Assembly (NCBI RefSeq): GCF_000953855.2 | Contig: NZ_DF970209.1 | Span: 4,203 to 59,918, forward strand | From: Mizugakiibacter sediminis | GTDB taxonomy: Bacteria; Pseudomonadota; Gammaproteobacteria; Xanthomonadales; Rhodanobacteraceae | Length of the DNA: 55,716 nt | Direction of reading: 5' to 3' | Part shown: in pieces, positions 27,115 through 37,808 of the stretch | Layout of the letters: each line of letters begins with the position of its first letter | Position numbering within the stretch: the stretch's first letter is position 1 | The notes under the pieces: model-generated | Database searches by the model: none | Seen by the model: only the letters and a program-made list of their open reading frames with translations | What the model was told of the DNA's origin: nothing | Position numbers and translations under genes: made by a program

Positions 27115-27555
27115 ATGCTCCGCGTCAGCCGCCTCACCGATTACGCCACCGTGGTGATGACCTGCCTGGCCAGTACGCCGGGGACGGTGCTGTCGGCGAT
27201 GCAGATCGCCGAGGACACGCGTCTGGAGATGCCGACGGTCAGCAAGCTGCTGAAGCAACTGGCCCACGCCGGCCTGGTCGAGTCGTTCCGCGGCGCCAGC
27301 GGCGGTTATCGCCTGGCGCGGCCAGCCGGCGCAATCACCGTCGCCGAGATCGTCGAGGCGATGGAGGGGCCGCTCGGCATGACCGAATGCGGCGCCAGTC
27401 CCGGTTCCTGCGAGCGCGAGGGCCACTGCAGCGTGCGCGGCAACTGGCAGCGCATCAATGTCGCCGTCGCCGCCGCGCTGCGCGCGGTGACCCTGGCCGA
27501 CATGCTGGCGCCGACCCACGCACGCGGCGCGGCGCGCCCCGTCGCGACCGCATGA
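27115..27555 (+). CDS. Rrf2-family regulator of the SUF system
   Basis: 146 residues. The Rrf2 winged helix is clear: [20 protein letters not shown], then the recognition helix region [34 protein letters not shown] split across residues 44-77. Three cysteines (in [22 protein letters not shown]) form the expected Fe-S ligand cluster. These Xanthomonad-type suf regulators repress the suf operon when loaded with a cluster. The stop overlaps an alternative sufB ATG (ATGA). It is the first gene of the suf operon, directly behind the palindromic operator. Confidence 0.9.
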   Translation: MLRVSRLTDYATVVMTCLASTPGTVLSAMQIAEDTRLEMPTVSKLLKQLAHAGLVESFRGASGGYRLARPAGAITVAEIVEAMEGPLGMTECGASPGSCEREGHCSVRGNWQRINVAVAAALRAVTLADMLAPTHARGAARPVATA

Positions 27556-27563
27556 GGAAGACC

Positions 27564-29045
<1,482 letters not shown>

Positions 29046-29100
29046 CGCATTTCCCTTCTCCGCCTCGGGGAAGCAAGGCGGGGCGGCCCGAGCGCGAAGC

Positions 29101-29144
29101 GCGCAGCCGCGGTGACGACAGGCAAGGCGGCTCCGCGGCTGCGC
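29101..29144. repeat. Perfect 12-bp inverted repeat between sufB and sufC
   Basis: GCGCAGCCGCGG (29101-29112) and CCGCGGCTGCGC (29133-29144) are exact reverse complements with a 20-nt loop. A weaker hairpin (CCGCCT at 29060, AGGCGG at 29076) precedes it in the same 128-nt spacer. No T-run follows, so it is not a classical terminator. It could mark an mRNA processing or stability boundary. Confidence 0.7.
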
Positions 29145-29173
29145 AGCCCGGTCCGCCCAACGGTGGAAACAAC

Positions 29174-29937
<764 letters not shown>

Positions 29938-29941
<4 letters not shown>

Positions 29942-31266
29942 GCAGCCCGTTCGTGCAGGCGATGGTCGACGCCGCGGCGCTCGCGCGCCTGCCGGGCAGC
30001 GGCATCGCCTGGCTGGACGCGGCGCGCCGCGAGAGCCTGGTGGCGTTCGCCGCCGCCGGGCTGCCGCCGCCGCGCGGCGTGGAGGCCTGGCGCTACACCT
30101 CGCTGCGGCCGCTGGAGCAGCGCCGTTTCGCGCTGGGCGATGCGCATGCCGCCGCGCGCGCGGTCGATGCGGCGGCGTGGGCGCTGCCCGGCGTGGACGG
30201 CCCGCGCATGGTGTTCGTCAACGGCGCCTTCCGCGCCGACCTGTCGGCGCTGGACGCGCTGCCCGCCGGCCTGACCCTGCTGCCGCTGTCGCGCGCGCTG
30301 GCCGAGGACGCCGAGCCGCTGCGCTTCTTCCTGAGCCGCATGTACCGCGCGCGCGGCGACGCCTTCGCCAGCCTGAACAGTGCGCTGGCCGCCGACGGCG
30401 CGGTGCTGCGCGTGGCCCCCGGCGCGCGCGTCGCCGCGCCGGTGCACCTGGTCTTCGTCGGCGCGCCGGCCGAGGCGGAGCTGGCCTGGCACGCGCGCTG
30501 CCTGATCGAACTGGGCGAGGGCGCCGAACTCGAGCTGGTCGAGCATCACGCCGCGGCCGGCGCCGCGCCGCATTTCGGCAACCTGCTGGCCGACTACGTG
30601 CTGCGCGAACGCGCGCGGCTGGGACTGGCCGTGCTGCAGGACGGCGCCGCCGCCGCCACGCTGTTCCGCCGCGCCGAGTTGCGCCTGGACGCGGCGGCGA
30701 CGGCGACGCTGCACGCGCTGGAACTGGGCGGCGCGCTGGTGCGTCACGAAGTGCACGCCAGCCTGGACGGCGACGGCGCGCGCTTCGACACGCGCGGCGT
30801 GTTCGCCGTGCGCGGCCGCCAGCACGTCGACACCCGCCTGCACGTCGAGCACCGCGGCCGCGACACCGCCGGCGACGCGCTGTGGCGCGGCATCGCCGAC
30901 GAACGCGCGCGCGGCGTGTTCCAGGGCACGATCGTGGTGGCGCGCGGCGCCGACGGCGCCGATGCTCGTCTCGGCAACAAGAACCTGCTGCTGTCGCCGC
31001 AGGCCGAGATCGACACCAAGCCGGTGCTGGAGATCCACGCCGACGAAGTGAAGGCCAGCCACGGCGCCACCGTCGGCCAGTTGGACGAACGTTCGCTGTT
31101 CTACCTGCGTTCGCGCGGCGTGCCGCTGGCCGCGGCGCGTTCGCTGCTGACCTACGCATTCTGCCGCGCCGCGCTGGATTCGCTGCCCAATGCGCCGCTG
31201 GCCGAGCACCTCGGCGCGTGTCTGCTGGCGCGGCTGCCGATCCGCAGCGAGGAGACGCCACCGTGA
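29938..31266 (+). CDS. sufD: Fe-S cluster assembly protein SufD
   Basis: 442 residues. It matches SufD in its right-handed beta-helix and C-terminal helical domain: SFDTRGVF-type turn (ARFDTRGVFAVRGRQHVDT), FQGTIVVARGADGADARLGN, LLSPQAEIDTKPVLEIHADE and VKASHGATVGQLDERSLFYL (ending with the conserved His used in the SufB-SufD interface). The N-terminal part WRYTSLRPL is also typical. It overlaps sufC (ATGA) and sufS (GTGA), consistent with one coupled operon. Confidence 0.95.
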
Positions 31267-32510
31267 CCGCCCGCGCCCTGCCCATCGAAGCGCCGCTCGA
31301 CCCGCAGCGCATCCGTGCCGATTTCCCGCTGCTGGCGCGCAGCGTGCACGGCAAGCCGCTGGTGTACTTCGACAACGCCAACACCGGCCAGAAGCCGGCC
31401 GCGGTGATCGAAGCCACGTCCACGTTCTACCGCGAGCACAACGCCAACGTCTCCCGCGCCGTGCACCAGCTCGGCGAGGAGGCCACCGCCGCCTACGAGG
31501 CGGCGCGCGACAAGCTGGCGCGCTTCATCGGCGCGCCGTCGCGCGACGAGATCGTGTTCACCTCCGGCACCACCCAGGCGATCAACCTGGTTGCCTACAG
31601 CTTCGCGCTGCCGCGGCTCGAACCCGGCGACGCCATCCTGGTCACGCAGATGGAGCACCACGCCAACATCGTGCCGTGGCAGCTGGTCTGCGCGCGCACG
31701 GGGGCGAAGCTGAAGGCGGCGCCGATCGCCGAGTCCGGCGAGCTGATCGTCGAGAAGTTCGTCGAGATGCTGACGCCGGAGGTGAAGCTCGCCGGGGTGG
31801 TGCACGTCTCCAACGTGCTCGGCACGGTCAACCCGGTCGCCGAACTGGCGCGCGAATGCCGCCGGCGCGGCATCCCGCTGCTGGTCGACGGCTCGCAGGC
31901 CTGCCCGCACATGCCGGTGGACGTGGCGGCGCTGGGCTGCGACTTCTACGCGCTCACCGGCCACAAGATGTTCGGCCCGACCGGCACCGGCGCGCTGTGG
32001 GCCAGGCGCGAGCATCTCGAATCGATGCCGCCGTTCTTCGGCGGCGGCGAGATGATCCGCCGGGTCAGCTTCGAGGGCACCACCTTCGCCGACCCGCCGC
32101 ACAAGTTCGAGGCGGGCACGCCCAACATCGCCGGCGTGGTCGGCCTGGGCGCGGCGATCGACTACCTCGAAGGCGTCGGCATGCGGCGCATCGCCGCCTA
32201 CGAGCGCGAACTGCTCGCCTACGCCGACGCGGCGCTGGCGCGGGTCGAGGGCCTGCGCGTGTTCGGCACGGCCGCGCGCAAGGCGGCGGTGATCTCCTTC
32301 CTGGTCGAGGGCGCGCACGCGCACGACCTCGCCACGCTGCTCGACCACGAGGGCGTGGCGGTGCGCTCCGGCCATCACTGCGCGCATCCGCTGATGCAGT
32401 TCTACGGCGTGCCGGCCACCGCGCGCGCCTCGCTGGCCTTCTACAACACCCGCGAGGAGGTCGACCGCTTCGTCGAGGCGCTGCAGCGCGTGCGCAAGCT
32501 GCTGCGCTGA
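31263..32510 (+). CDS. sufS: Cysteine desulfurase SufS
   Basis: 415 residues from a GTG start that overlaps the sufD stop. Type II cysteine desulfurase: PLP-binding lysine K235 in YALTGHKMFGPTG; active-site Cys C373 in VRSGHHCAHP. Substrate-binding blocks SRAVHQLGEEATAAYEA and FTSGTTQAINLVAYS are intact. It provides sulfur to SufU, encoded next. A 101-nt spacer separates sufS from sufU. Confidence 0.97.
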   Translation: MTARALPIEAPLDPQRIRADFPLLARSVHGKPLVYFDNANTGQKPAAVIEATSTFYREHNANVSRAVHQLGEEATAAYEAARDKLARFIGAPSRDEIVFTSGTTQAINLVAYSFALPRLEPGDAILVTQMEHHANIVPWQLVCARTGAKLKAAPIAESGELIVEKFVEMLTPEVKLAGVVHVSNVLGTVNPVAELARECRRRGIPLLVDGSQACPHMPVDVAALGCDFYALTGHKMFGPTGTGALWARREHLESMPPFFGGGEMIRRVSFEGTTFADPPHKFEAGTPNIAGVVGLGAAIDYLEGVGMRRIAAYERELLAYADAALARVEGLRVFGTAARKAAVISFLVEGAHAHDLATLLDHEGVAVRSGHHCAHPLMQFYGVPATARASLAFYNTREEVDRFVEALQRVRKLLR

Positions 32511-32611
32511 GCGCGGCCGCGGCGCCCGCGCGCTGCGGCAGCGATTTCCGCGGCGCCGTTCCGCCTCTACACTCTTTTCTCGCGCCCCTCCACTCGTTTC
32601 CCGCGGCACCC

Positions 32612-33061
32612 ATGAGCGCCTCCGACCTCTACCGCGACCTCGTGCTGGAGCACAACCGCAGCCCGCGCGGCTTCGGTTCGCTGCCGACCCGCACGCACGC
32701 GGCCGAGGGCGACAATCCGCTGTGCGGCGACCACCTGCGCATCGAGCTGGCGGTGGACGCCGCCGGCCGCGTGCGGGACTTCGCCTTCAGCGGCCAGTCC
32801 TGCGCGATCACCACCGCCACCGCCTCGCTGCTGGGCGAGCGCGTGCGCGGCCTGGACGCGGCGGCGATCGCCGAGCTGGAGGCGCGTTTCGCCCGCCTGG
32901 TGCGCGGCGAATGCGCGGCCGATCCCGCTCTGGACGGCCTGAACGCGCTGGCCGAGCTGCGCGCCTATCCGGCGCGGCGCAAGTGCGCGCTGCTGCCGTG
33001 GGCGACGCTGGCCGCGGCGCTGCGCGGCACCCCTCACGCCACCACCGAAGCCAACGCATGA
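32612..33061 (+). CDS. sufU: SufU-type sulfur acceptor protein
   Basis: 149 residues, IscU-fold. The zinc and sulfur-accepting ligands are present: C38 and D40 in NPLCGD, C64 in SGQSCAI, C125 in ARRKCALLPW. The insertion between the last two Cys blocks is the SufU type rather than IscU. SufU accepts persulfide from SufS, as in Firmicutes and in Xanthomonadales. This operon has SufU and no visible sufE or sufA. It overlaps the following GNAT gene (ATGA). Confidence 0.93.
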   Translation: MSASDLYRDLVLEHNRSPRGFGSLPTRTHAAEGDNPLCGDHLRIELAVDAAGRVRDFAFSGQSCAITTATASLLGERVRGLDAAAIAELEARFARLVRGECAADPALDGLNALAELRAYPARRKCALLPWATLAAALRGTPHATTEANA

Positions 33062-33603
33062 GCGCGAACCCGACGTTCCGTTTCGCCGAGCCGGCCGACG
33101 TGCCGGCGATCGTCGCCCTGGTCGAATCCGCCTACCGCGGCGACGCCAGCCGCGCCGGCTGGACCACCGAGGCCGACCTGCTGGACGGCCAGCGCACTTC
33201 CGCGGCCGACCTGCTGCCGCTGCTGCGCCCGCCGCACAGCCGCGTGCTGCTGGCCGAGCGCGGCGGCGAGCTGCTCGCCTGCGCGCACCTCGAGCGGCAG
33301 GGCGAGGCGGCCTATTTCGGCATGTTCTCGGTGCGGCCGACGCTGCAGGGCGGCGGCGTCGGCAAGGCCGTGCTGGCCGAAGCGGAGCGGTTCGCGCGCA
33401 GTGAGTGGGGTTGCCGCGAGATGCAGATGGCGGTGATCGACCTGCGCACGGAACTGCTCGCCTGGTACGAGCGCCGCGGCTACCGGCGCACCGGCATCTT
33501 CAAGCCGTTTCCCTACGGCGATGCGCGCTTCGGCATCCCGAAGCGCGACGATCTGCGTTTCGAGCTGCTGGTGAAGCCGCTGCCGGCGGAGCGCGCCGCA
33601 TGA
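33058..33603 (+). CDS. GNAT-family N-acetyltransferase within the suf operon
   Basis: 181 residues. GNAT fold: the acetyl-CoA loop is VRPTLQGGGVGKAVLAEAE (Gln-Gly-Gly-Gly-Val-Gly), the C-terminal Tyr-containing block is LLAWYERRGYRRTGIF. The start MSANPTFRFAEPADVPAIVALVESAYRG is standard. It is coupled by ATGA overlaps on both sides, to sufU and to the Rieske gene, so it is expressed with the Fe-S assembly genes. Its substrate is unknown; nothing in the sequence points to a particular partner. Confidence 0.88.
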   Translation: MSANPTFRFAEPADVPAIVALVESAYRGDASRAGWTTEADLLDGQRTSAADLLPLLRPPHSRVLLAERGGELLACAHLERQGEAAYFGMFSVRPTLQGGGVGKAVLAEAERFARSEWGCREMQMAVIDLRTELLAWYERRGYRRTGIFKPFPYGDARFGIPKRDDLRFELLVKPLPAERAA

Positions 33604-33914
33604 GCGGCTGGGTGCGCGTCTGCGCGCGCGGCGAGCTGCTGCCGGGCGAATTCAAGGTGGTCTACGACGGCGACACGCTGATCGCCGTGTTCAACATCGA
33701 CGGCGACCTGTACGCGGTCGAGGACGTGTGCACGCACGACGGCGGCGAGCTGACCGGCGGCGAACTGCACGGCTACGAGGTGGAGTGCCCGCGCCACGGC
33801 GCGCGCTTCGACGTGCGCACCGGCGAGGCGCTGTGCGCGCCCGCCTACGCGCCCACGGCCAGCTTTCCGGTCAAGGTCGAGGACGGCGTGATCTACACGC
33901 GCGACGACCGCTAG
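33600..33914 (+). CDS. Small Rieske-type [2Fe-2S] ferredoxin
   Basis: 104 residues. The Rieske cluster ligands are C44/H46 in VCTHDGGE and C63/H66 in CPRHGARF, in the correct order and spacing. The protein matches the ferredoxin subunit group of non-heme iron oxygenases, but there is no oxygenase gene beside it. In this lineage such a ferredoxin is often the last gene of the suf operon, perhaps as an electron donor or cluster acceptor. Its TAG stop overlaps the convergent kinase gene's TAG stop in CTAG (33911-33914). Confidence 0.92.
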   Translation: MSGWVRVCARGELLPGEFKVVYDGDTLIAVFNIDGDLYAVEDVCTHDGGELTGGELHGYEVECPRHGARFDVRTGEALCAPAYAPTASFPVKVEDGVIYTRDDR

Positions 33915-35299
33915 ACGCCGGGCGACGTCGGCAGGCGCACTTCGACGCGCAGGCCGCGGCCGCCGCTGCCGTTGCCGAAACGCACCCGGCCGCCGTGGTG
34001 CGCGGCGATCTCGCGCACGATCGCCAGGCCGAGCCCGCTGCCCTCGCGCAGCGTGCCGGGCACGCGGAAGAAGCGTTCGCCGAGCCGCGCCTGCAGTTCG
34101 GCCGGTACGCCGGGGCCGTCGTCCTCGACCCACAGCGTGGCGGCGTCCGCGTCGGCTTCCACGCCCACGGTGACCTGGCCGCCGTCGCGGCCGTAGCGCA
34201 TCGCGTTGTCGACCAGGTTGCACAGCATCTCGCGCAGCAGCACGGCGTCGCCGCGCAACGGCACGCCGCCGTCGGGACCGAGGTAGCCGAGGTCGATCTG
34301 CTGCGCCAGCGCCTCCGGCACGCGCTCGGCGACGCAGTCGCGCGCCAGCGCGGCCAGGTCGAGCGGCGCGGCGGCGAGCAGGGCCGGCTCGTGCGCCTGC
34401 GTGCGCGCCAGCGCCAGCAACTGGCCGGCGGCGCGGCCGGCGCCCTCGGCCAGACGTACGACGTGGCCCAGCGCTTCGCGCACGGTTTCCGGGCGCGGAT
34501 CGGCGAGCGCGCGTTCGGCCTGCAGGCGCAGCCCCGCCAGCGGCGTGCGCAGCTGGTGCGCGGCGTCGGCGATGAAGCGCTCCTGCAGGCGCACCATCTC
34601 GCGCAGGCGCATCAGCAGCACGTCGATGGTGCGCGTCAGCGGCAGGACTTCCACCGGCACGCCGGCGGTGTCCAGCGGAGCCAGGTCGCGCGGATGGCGT
34701 GCGCCGACCTGCGCCACCAGCGGATCGAGCAGCCGCAGGCCGCGGCCGATCGACAGCCAGACCACGCCCAGCGCGAGCAGCACCAGCGCCAGTTCGATCG
34801 GCAGCGTGCCGAGCAGGATCTCGCGCGTGAGCTGCTGCCGCTTGTGCAGCGTCTCGGCGACGGAAACGACGATGCGGTCGCCGGGCTCGTCCGCGGCGAA
34901 CGCCACCGTGGCCATGCGCATGGCGTGCCTGCCGATGCGGATGTCGTCGAACACGGCGCGGTCGGCGCCCGCCGGCAGCGCGGCCGGCGTCGGCAGCTCG
35001 GCGTTGCCGGACAGCAGGCCGTGGCGCAGGCTGCGCACCGCGAACAGGCTGCGGTCCTCGCTGTCGAATTCGATCAGCAGCCGCGCCTGCGGGTTCAGCT
35101 CGTTGCGGGCGGCGCCGCTCTGCGCCAGCCGTTGCAGGGCGCGCGCCGAGTCGAGCAGCCAGCGGTCGTAGACGCGGCCGGCATAGCGCAGCGCCAGCCC
35201 GTAGGCGACCAGCGCGCCGATCGCGAGGATCAGGAACAGCGGCGGCGCCAGCAGCAGCAGCAGGCGCCGGCGCAGGCTGGGGGCGTCAGCGGACGCCAT
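33911..35299 (-). CDS. Sensor histidine kinase (TctE/QseC-like)
   Basis: 462 residues. One transmembrane helix near 12-36, a periplasmic domain (about 40-160), a second helix (about 162-184), a HAMP-like linker and a HisKA domain with H248 in DAAHQLRTPLAGLRL. The HATPase domain has LCNLVDNAMRY (N-box), EDDGPGV and GSGLGLAI (G-boxes). The organisation resembles TctE and QseC, whose ligands vary. It lies 23 nt downstream of the response regulator gene, so the two form one unit and one signalling pair. Confidence 0.93.
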   Translation of the reverse strand: MASADAPSLRRRLLLLLAPPLFLILAIGALVAYGLALRYAGRVYDRWLLDSARALQRLAQSGAARNELNPQARLLIEFDSEDRSLFAVRSLRHGLLSGNAELPTPAALPAGADRAVFDDIRIGRHAMRMATVAFAADEPGDRIVVSVAETLHKRQQLTREILLGTLPIELALVLLALGVVWLSIGRGLRLLDPLVAQVGARHPRDLAPLDTAGVPVEVLPLTRTIDVLLMRLREMVRLQERFIADAAHQLRTPLAGLRLQAERALADPRPETVREALGHVVRLAEGAGRAAGQLLALARTQAHEPALLAAAPLDLAALARDCVAERVPEALAQQIDLGYLGPDGGVPLRGDAVLLREMLCNLVDNAMRYGRDGGQVTVGVEADADAATLWVEDDGPGVPAELQARLGERFFRVPGTLREGSGLGLAIVREIAAHHGGRVRFGNGSGGRGLRVEVRLPTSPGV

Positions 35300-35322
35300 C
35301 GGCGCACTCCGCGTCGCGGCGT

Positions 35323-35994
35323 TCAGTCATCGCCGGCTTCCAGCAGGTAGCCGAGCCCGCGCACGGTGCGCACGCGCGCGCCGCAACCTTCCAGCTTGCG
35401 GCGCAGGCGGTGGATGCTGATGTCGAGACCGTTGTCGGTGAGCGTGGTGTCCCAGCTGCACAGCGCCTCGATCAGCGCGGCGCGGCTGACCACGCGGTCG
35501 CGGCGCGTCGCCAGCGCTTCCACCAGGCCGAACTCGCGCGCGGTCAGCTCCAGGGGAATGCCGTCGACGCTGGCGCGGCGTCCGGCCAGGTCGATGTGCA
35601 GGCGGCCGATCACCAGCTCGGGCGCGCCCTGGCTGGCGCGCCGCCGCTGCAGCGCGCGCACGCGCGCCGTCAGTTCGGCCAGGGCGAACGGCTTGACCAG
35701 GTAGTCGTCGGCGCCGAGGTCGAGCGTCTCCACGCGCTCGCGCAAGGCGTCGCGCGCGGTGATCACCAGCACCGGCACGGTGTCGCCGCGCTGGCGCAGG
35801 CGGCGCAGCAGGCCGGCGCCGTCGCTGTCCGGCAGGCCGAGATCGAGCAGCAGCAGGTCGTAGGGGTGGTCGCGCAGCGCGTGCTCGGCGTCGCGGCCGC
35901 GCGCGAGGCTGTCCACCGCGTGCCCGGCCTGGGTCAGCGCCGCGCTCACGGCACCCGCGATCGCCGCGTCGTCTTCCACCACCAGCACTCGCAT
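35323..35994 (-). CDS. OmpR-family response regulator
   Basis: 223 residues. Receiver domain with phosphoacceptor D51 in LLLLDLGLPDSDG, acidic pocket residues EDD (7-9), and Lys in LVKPFALAEL (conserved switch). The winged-helix DNA-binding domain covers about 130-220, ending with YLLEAGDD. Partner of the adjacent kinase. Target genes cannot be told from sequence. The gene starts the leftward pair, and the 161-nt upstream gap contains an orphan plus-strand terminator. Confidence 0.94.
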   Translation of the reverse strand: MRVLVVEDDAAIAGAVSAALTQAGHAVDSLARGRDAEHALRDHPYDLLLLDLGLPDSDGAGLLRRLRQRGDTVPVLVITARDALRERVETLDLGADDYLVKPFALAELTARVRALQRRRASQGAPELVIGRLHIDLAGRRASVDGIPLELTAREFGLVEALATRRDRVVSRAALIEALCSWDTTLTDNGLDISIHRLRRKLEGCGARVRTVRGLGYLLEAGDD

Positions 35995-36102
35995 GATCGT
36001 CTCCGTCCGGCGGACGCCGGTTGCACTAAAGCGTAGCCGCTCCGGCAGCGGTGGCAGCGAAAGGCTGCGGAAAGCCGCGCACCCTAGCTTGGCATCCGTT
36101 CA

Positions 36103-36156
36103 GGGCGCCGGTCTCGCGCCCCCTCACGCCCGTGCGCCCCTGCACGGGCTTTTTTT
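36103..36156 (+). ncRNA. Candidate small RNA 3' end, with orphan rightward terminator
   Basis: Within the gap between the response regulator and the HutD-like gene, both leftward, lie two hairpins in rightward sense: GGGCGC...GCGCCC (36103-36121) and GCCCGTGC...GCACGGGC (36128-36149). The second is followed directly by seven T (36150-36156). No plus-strand coding gene ends here; the nearest, the Rieske gene, stops 2.2 kb away. The 5' end is not determinable; I see no strong promoter. A short RNA transcribed from near 36030-36095 is one explanation. Confidence 0.35.
36128..36156 (+). terminator. Intrinsic terminator, rightward, with no upstream plus-strand gene
   Basis: An 8-bp perfect GC-rich stem with a 6-nt loop and a run of seven T on the plus strand. 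On the minus strand the hairpin is preceded by A and followed by GTGAGG, so it would not stop leftward transcripts of the neighbouring genes. The T-run overlaps the stop codon of the HutD-like gene on the other strand. Confidence 0.75.
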
Positions 36157-36740
36157 CAGCGTTCGACCGGCGCGTCCGCGGCCAGCCGGGCCAGCACGAT
36201 CTCGCCGTTTCCCTCCAGCATGGCACGCTCGCCGGCATCGCGGGTGAAGGCCGCCCAGGCGGGCGCGTTGACCTCCAGCGCCAGGACCGCATTCGCGCTG
36301 CGCAGCGTTGCCCGGCCCGCCACCGGGTAGACGAACCAGCGCTCGCCGGGGCCGGCGAACAGCAGCATCGAGCCCAGCAGCGGCCGCGCCAGCAGTTCGC
36401 CGCGCGCGCCGTCGCGCAAGGCCAGGCTGAACACGCGGGTGGGATCGGCGTGCGGCGCGACCCGCGCCGGATCGCCGGCGGCGAGGCGCGCGACGCCGAG
36501 GCGCGGCACGCGCCGTTCGCGCGGCGCCTCGCCCAGCAGGAGATCCGCATCCAGCGGCACCAGCAGGCGTCCGGCGTCGGTGGGGCCGGCGCAGGGCGCG
36601 CCGGGATCGGCGCGCGTCATCGCCAGCCGCCAGCGCCAGGCGGCGGCGTCGGGGCCGGCGGCGAACACGGTGTCGACGCCGCCGTCGGCGCGCACGGCCG
36701 CGCGGATGTCGGCGCGGGCGATCGCCGCGAGGCGCGCCAT
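36156..36740 (-). CDS. HutD/Ves-like cupin protein (divergent)
   Basis: 194 residues. The order of motifs resembles the HutD/Ves family, though weakly: WRWRLAMTRAD (compare RWRVSIAEVA in the paralogue at 37809), then RLLVPLDADLLL, a central MLLFAGPGERWFVYPVAGRATL, and a final GNGEIVLARLA. It lacks the family's GPTRDFN block. It lies one base after the DUF3147 gene. The second, better HutD relative lies two genes away. Function unknown; the family call is tentative. Confidence 0.4.
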   Translation of the reverse strand: MARLAAIARADIRAAVRADGGVDTVFAAGPDAAAWRWRLAMTRADPGAPCAGPTDAGRLLVPLDADLLLGEAPRERRVPRLGVARLAAGDPARVAPHADPTRVFSLALRDGARGELLARPLLGSMLLFAGPGERWFVYPVAGRATLRSANAVLALEVNAPAWAAFTRDAGERAMLEGNGEIVLARLAADAPVER

Positions 36741-36741
36741 G

Positions 36742-37086
36742 TCAGCGTCCGAACACGGCCGCCAGCCGCAGGCCGGCCGCGTAGGCGAGCAGGGTGGCGG
36801 CGGTCGCGCCGGTCAGGCTCCAGCCGAAGCCGACGCCGGCGCGCAGCAGCAGCGGCAGCACCACGAACAGCGCCAGCGACGGCAGCACCAGCCAGAGGAT
36901 GTCCAGCGAGAAGGCGGCGAGGCGGGCGGGGTCGTGCGTGTCGCGCCACAGCCACAGCATCGCCAGCAGCGAGGTCAGCGGCAGCGAGGCCAGCAGCGCC
37001 CCCGCCAGCGTGGAGCGGCGCGCCGCCTCGGAGGCGCCGGCGATCAGCAGCGCGGAGATCACGGTTTTCAGCAGGAACTGGGCCAT
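36742..37086 (-). CDS. DUF3147 small membrane protein
   Basis: 114 residues, four hydrophobic segments. Start MAQFLLKTVISALLIAGASEAARRSTLAGA matches DUF3147 proteins, and the next segment LLASLPLTSLLAMLWLWRDT is the family hallmark. The inner membrane location is clear, but the function of the family is not established. The start at 37086 was chosen because the longer frame lacks membrane character. It precedes the HutD-like gene by one base. Confidence 0.85.
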   Translation of the reverse strand: MAQFLLKTVISALLIAGASEAARRSTLAGALLASLPLTSLLAMLWLWRDTHDPARLAAFSLDILWLVLPSLALFVVLPLLLRAGVGFGWSLTGATAATLLAYAAGLRLAAVFGR

Positions 37087-37205
37087 GCGGACTCCCGGCG
37101 ATGCGCGCTTGCGCGCGGAGGGCCACAGTTTGCGTGCGGGGATGGCGCAGCGGAAGCCGCGAACGCCCGCCGGCGGCGGCCGACACGGGCGCTGCGCGGG
37201 GACGT

Positions 37206-37757
37206 TCAGCGTTCCGTGGCGTGGTGCGGCGGGTAGTAGGCGTAGACCTGCACCGGCGCGCCGAGGAAGTCGACTTGGTCGACCAGCTGGCCGCCGAGGC
37301 GCTGCGCGACCTTGGCCGCCGATGCGTTGCCGGGACGCACCAGACTGACCACGCGCGGCGCGTGCAGGGTGCCGAAAGCGAAGGCCAATACGGCGCGGCT
37401 GGCCTCGGTGGCGTAGCCGCGGTGGCGATGCTCGGGTTTCAGCATCCAGCCCAGCTCGATGTCGGGCCAGCCTTCCGGGCGCATCAGCCCGGCGCGGCCG
37501 ACGAAGGCGCCGTCGGTCTTGCGCTCCAGCGCCCACATGCCGTAGCCGCGCAGTTGCCAGTGGCCGAGTAGCATGGCCAGCGAGCGCCAGGCGTTCATGC
37601 GGTCCAGCGGCTGGCCGTCGCCGATCCAGCGGGTGCTCTCGGGGTCGGCCAGCATCGCCGCGTAGGCGTCGAAATGGCCTTCGTTGAAGGCGACCAGGCG
37701 CAGGCGCTCGGTCTCCAGGACAGGAATGTCCGGCATGGCGTTGGCGGGACGGGACAT
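37206..37757 (-). CDS. RimJ/RimL-type GNAT acetyltransferase
   Basis: 183 residues. Start block VLETERLRLVAFNEGHFDAYAAM is typical of RimJ/RimL relatives. The CoA-binding block is HRGYATEASRAVLAFAFG, followed by VRPGNASAAKVAQRLGG, the usual Asn of the family. The ATG at 37757 was preferred over a GTG at 37766. Several ribosomal proteins and metabolites are substrates in the family, so the target is unknown. Confidence 0.87.
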   Translation of the reverse strand: MSRPANAMPDIPVLETERLRLVAFNEGHFDAYAAMLADPESTRWIGDGQPLDRMNAWRSLAMLLGHWQLRGYGMWALERKTDGAFVGRAGLMRPEGWPDIELGWMLKPEHRHRGYATEASRAVLAFAFGTLHAPRVVSLVRPGNASAAKVAQRLGGQLVDQVDFLGAPVQVYAYYPPHHATER

Positions 37758-37808
37758 CGACCCCACCCTGAGGCGGTCAAAAAAGGAATTGTCGCACCGC
37801 CCGGGCCG

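Noticed and set aside
36128-36156. The hairpin as a terminator for the leftward HutD-like gene
   Set aside because: On the leftward strand the T-run would have to follow the stem, but GTGAGG follows. The A-run precedes it. Only the rightward reading fits.
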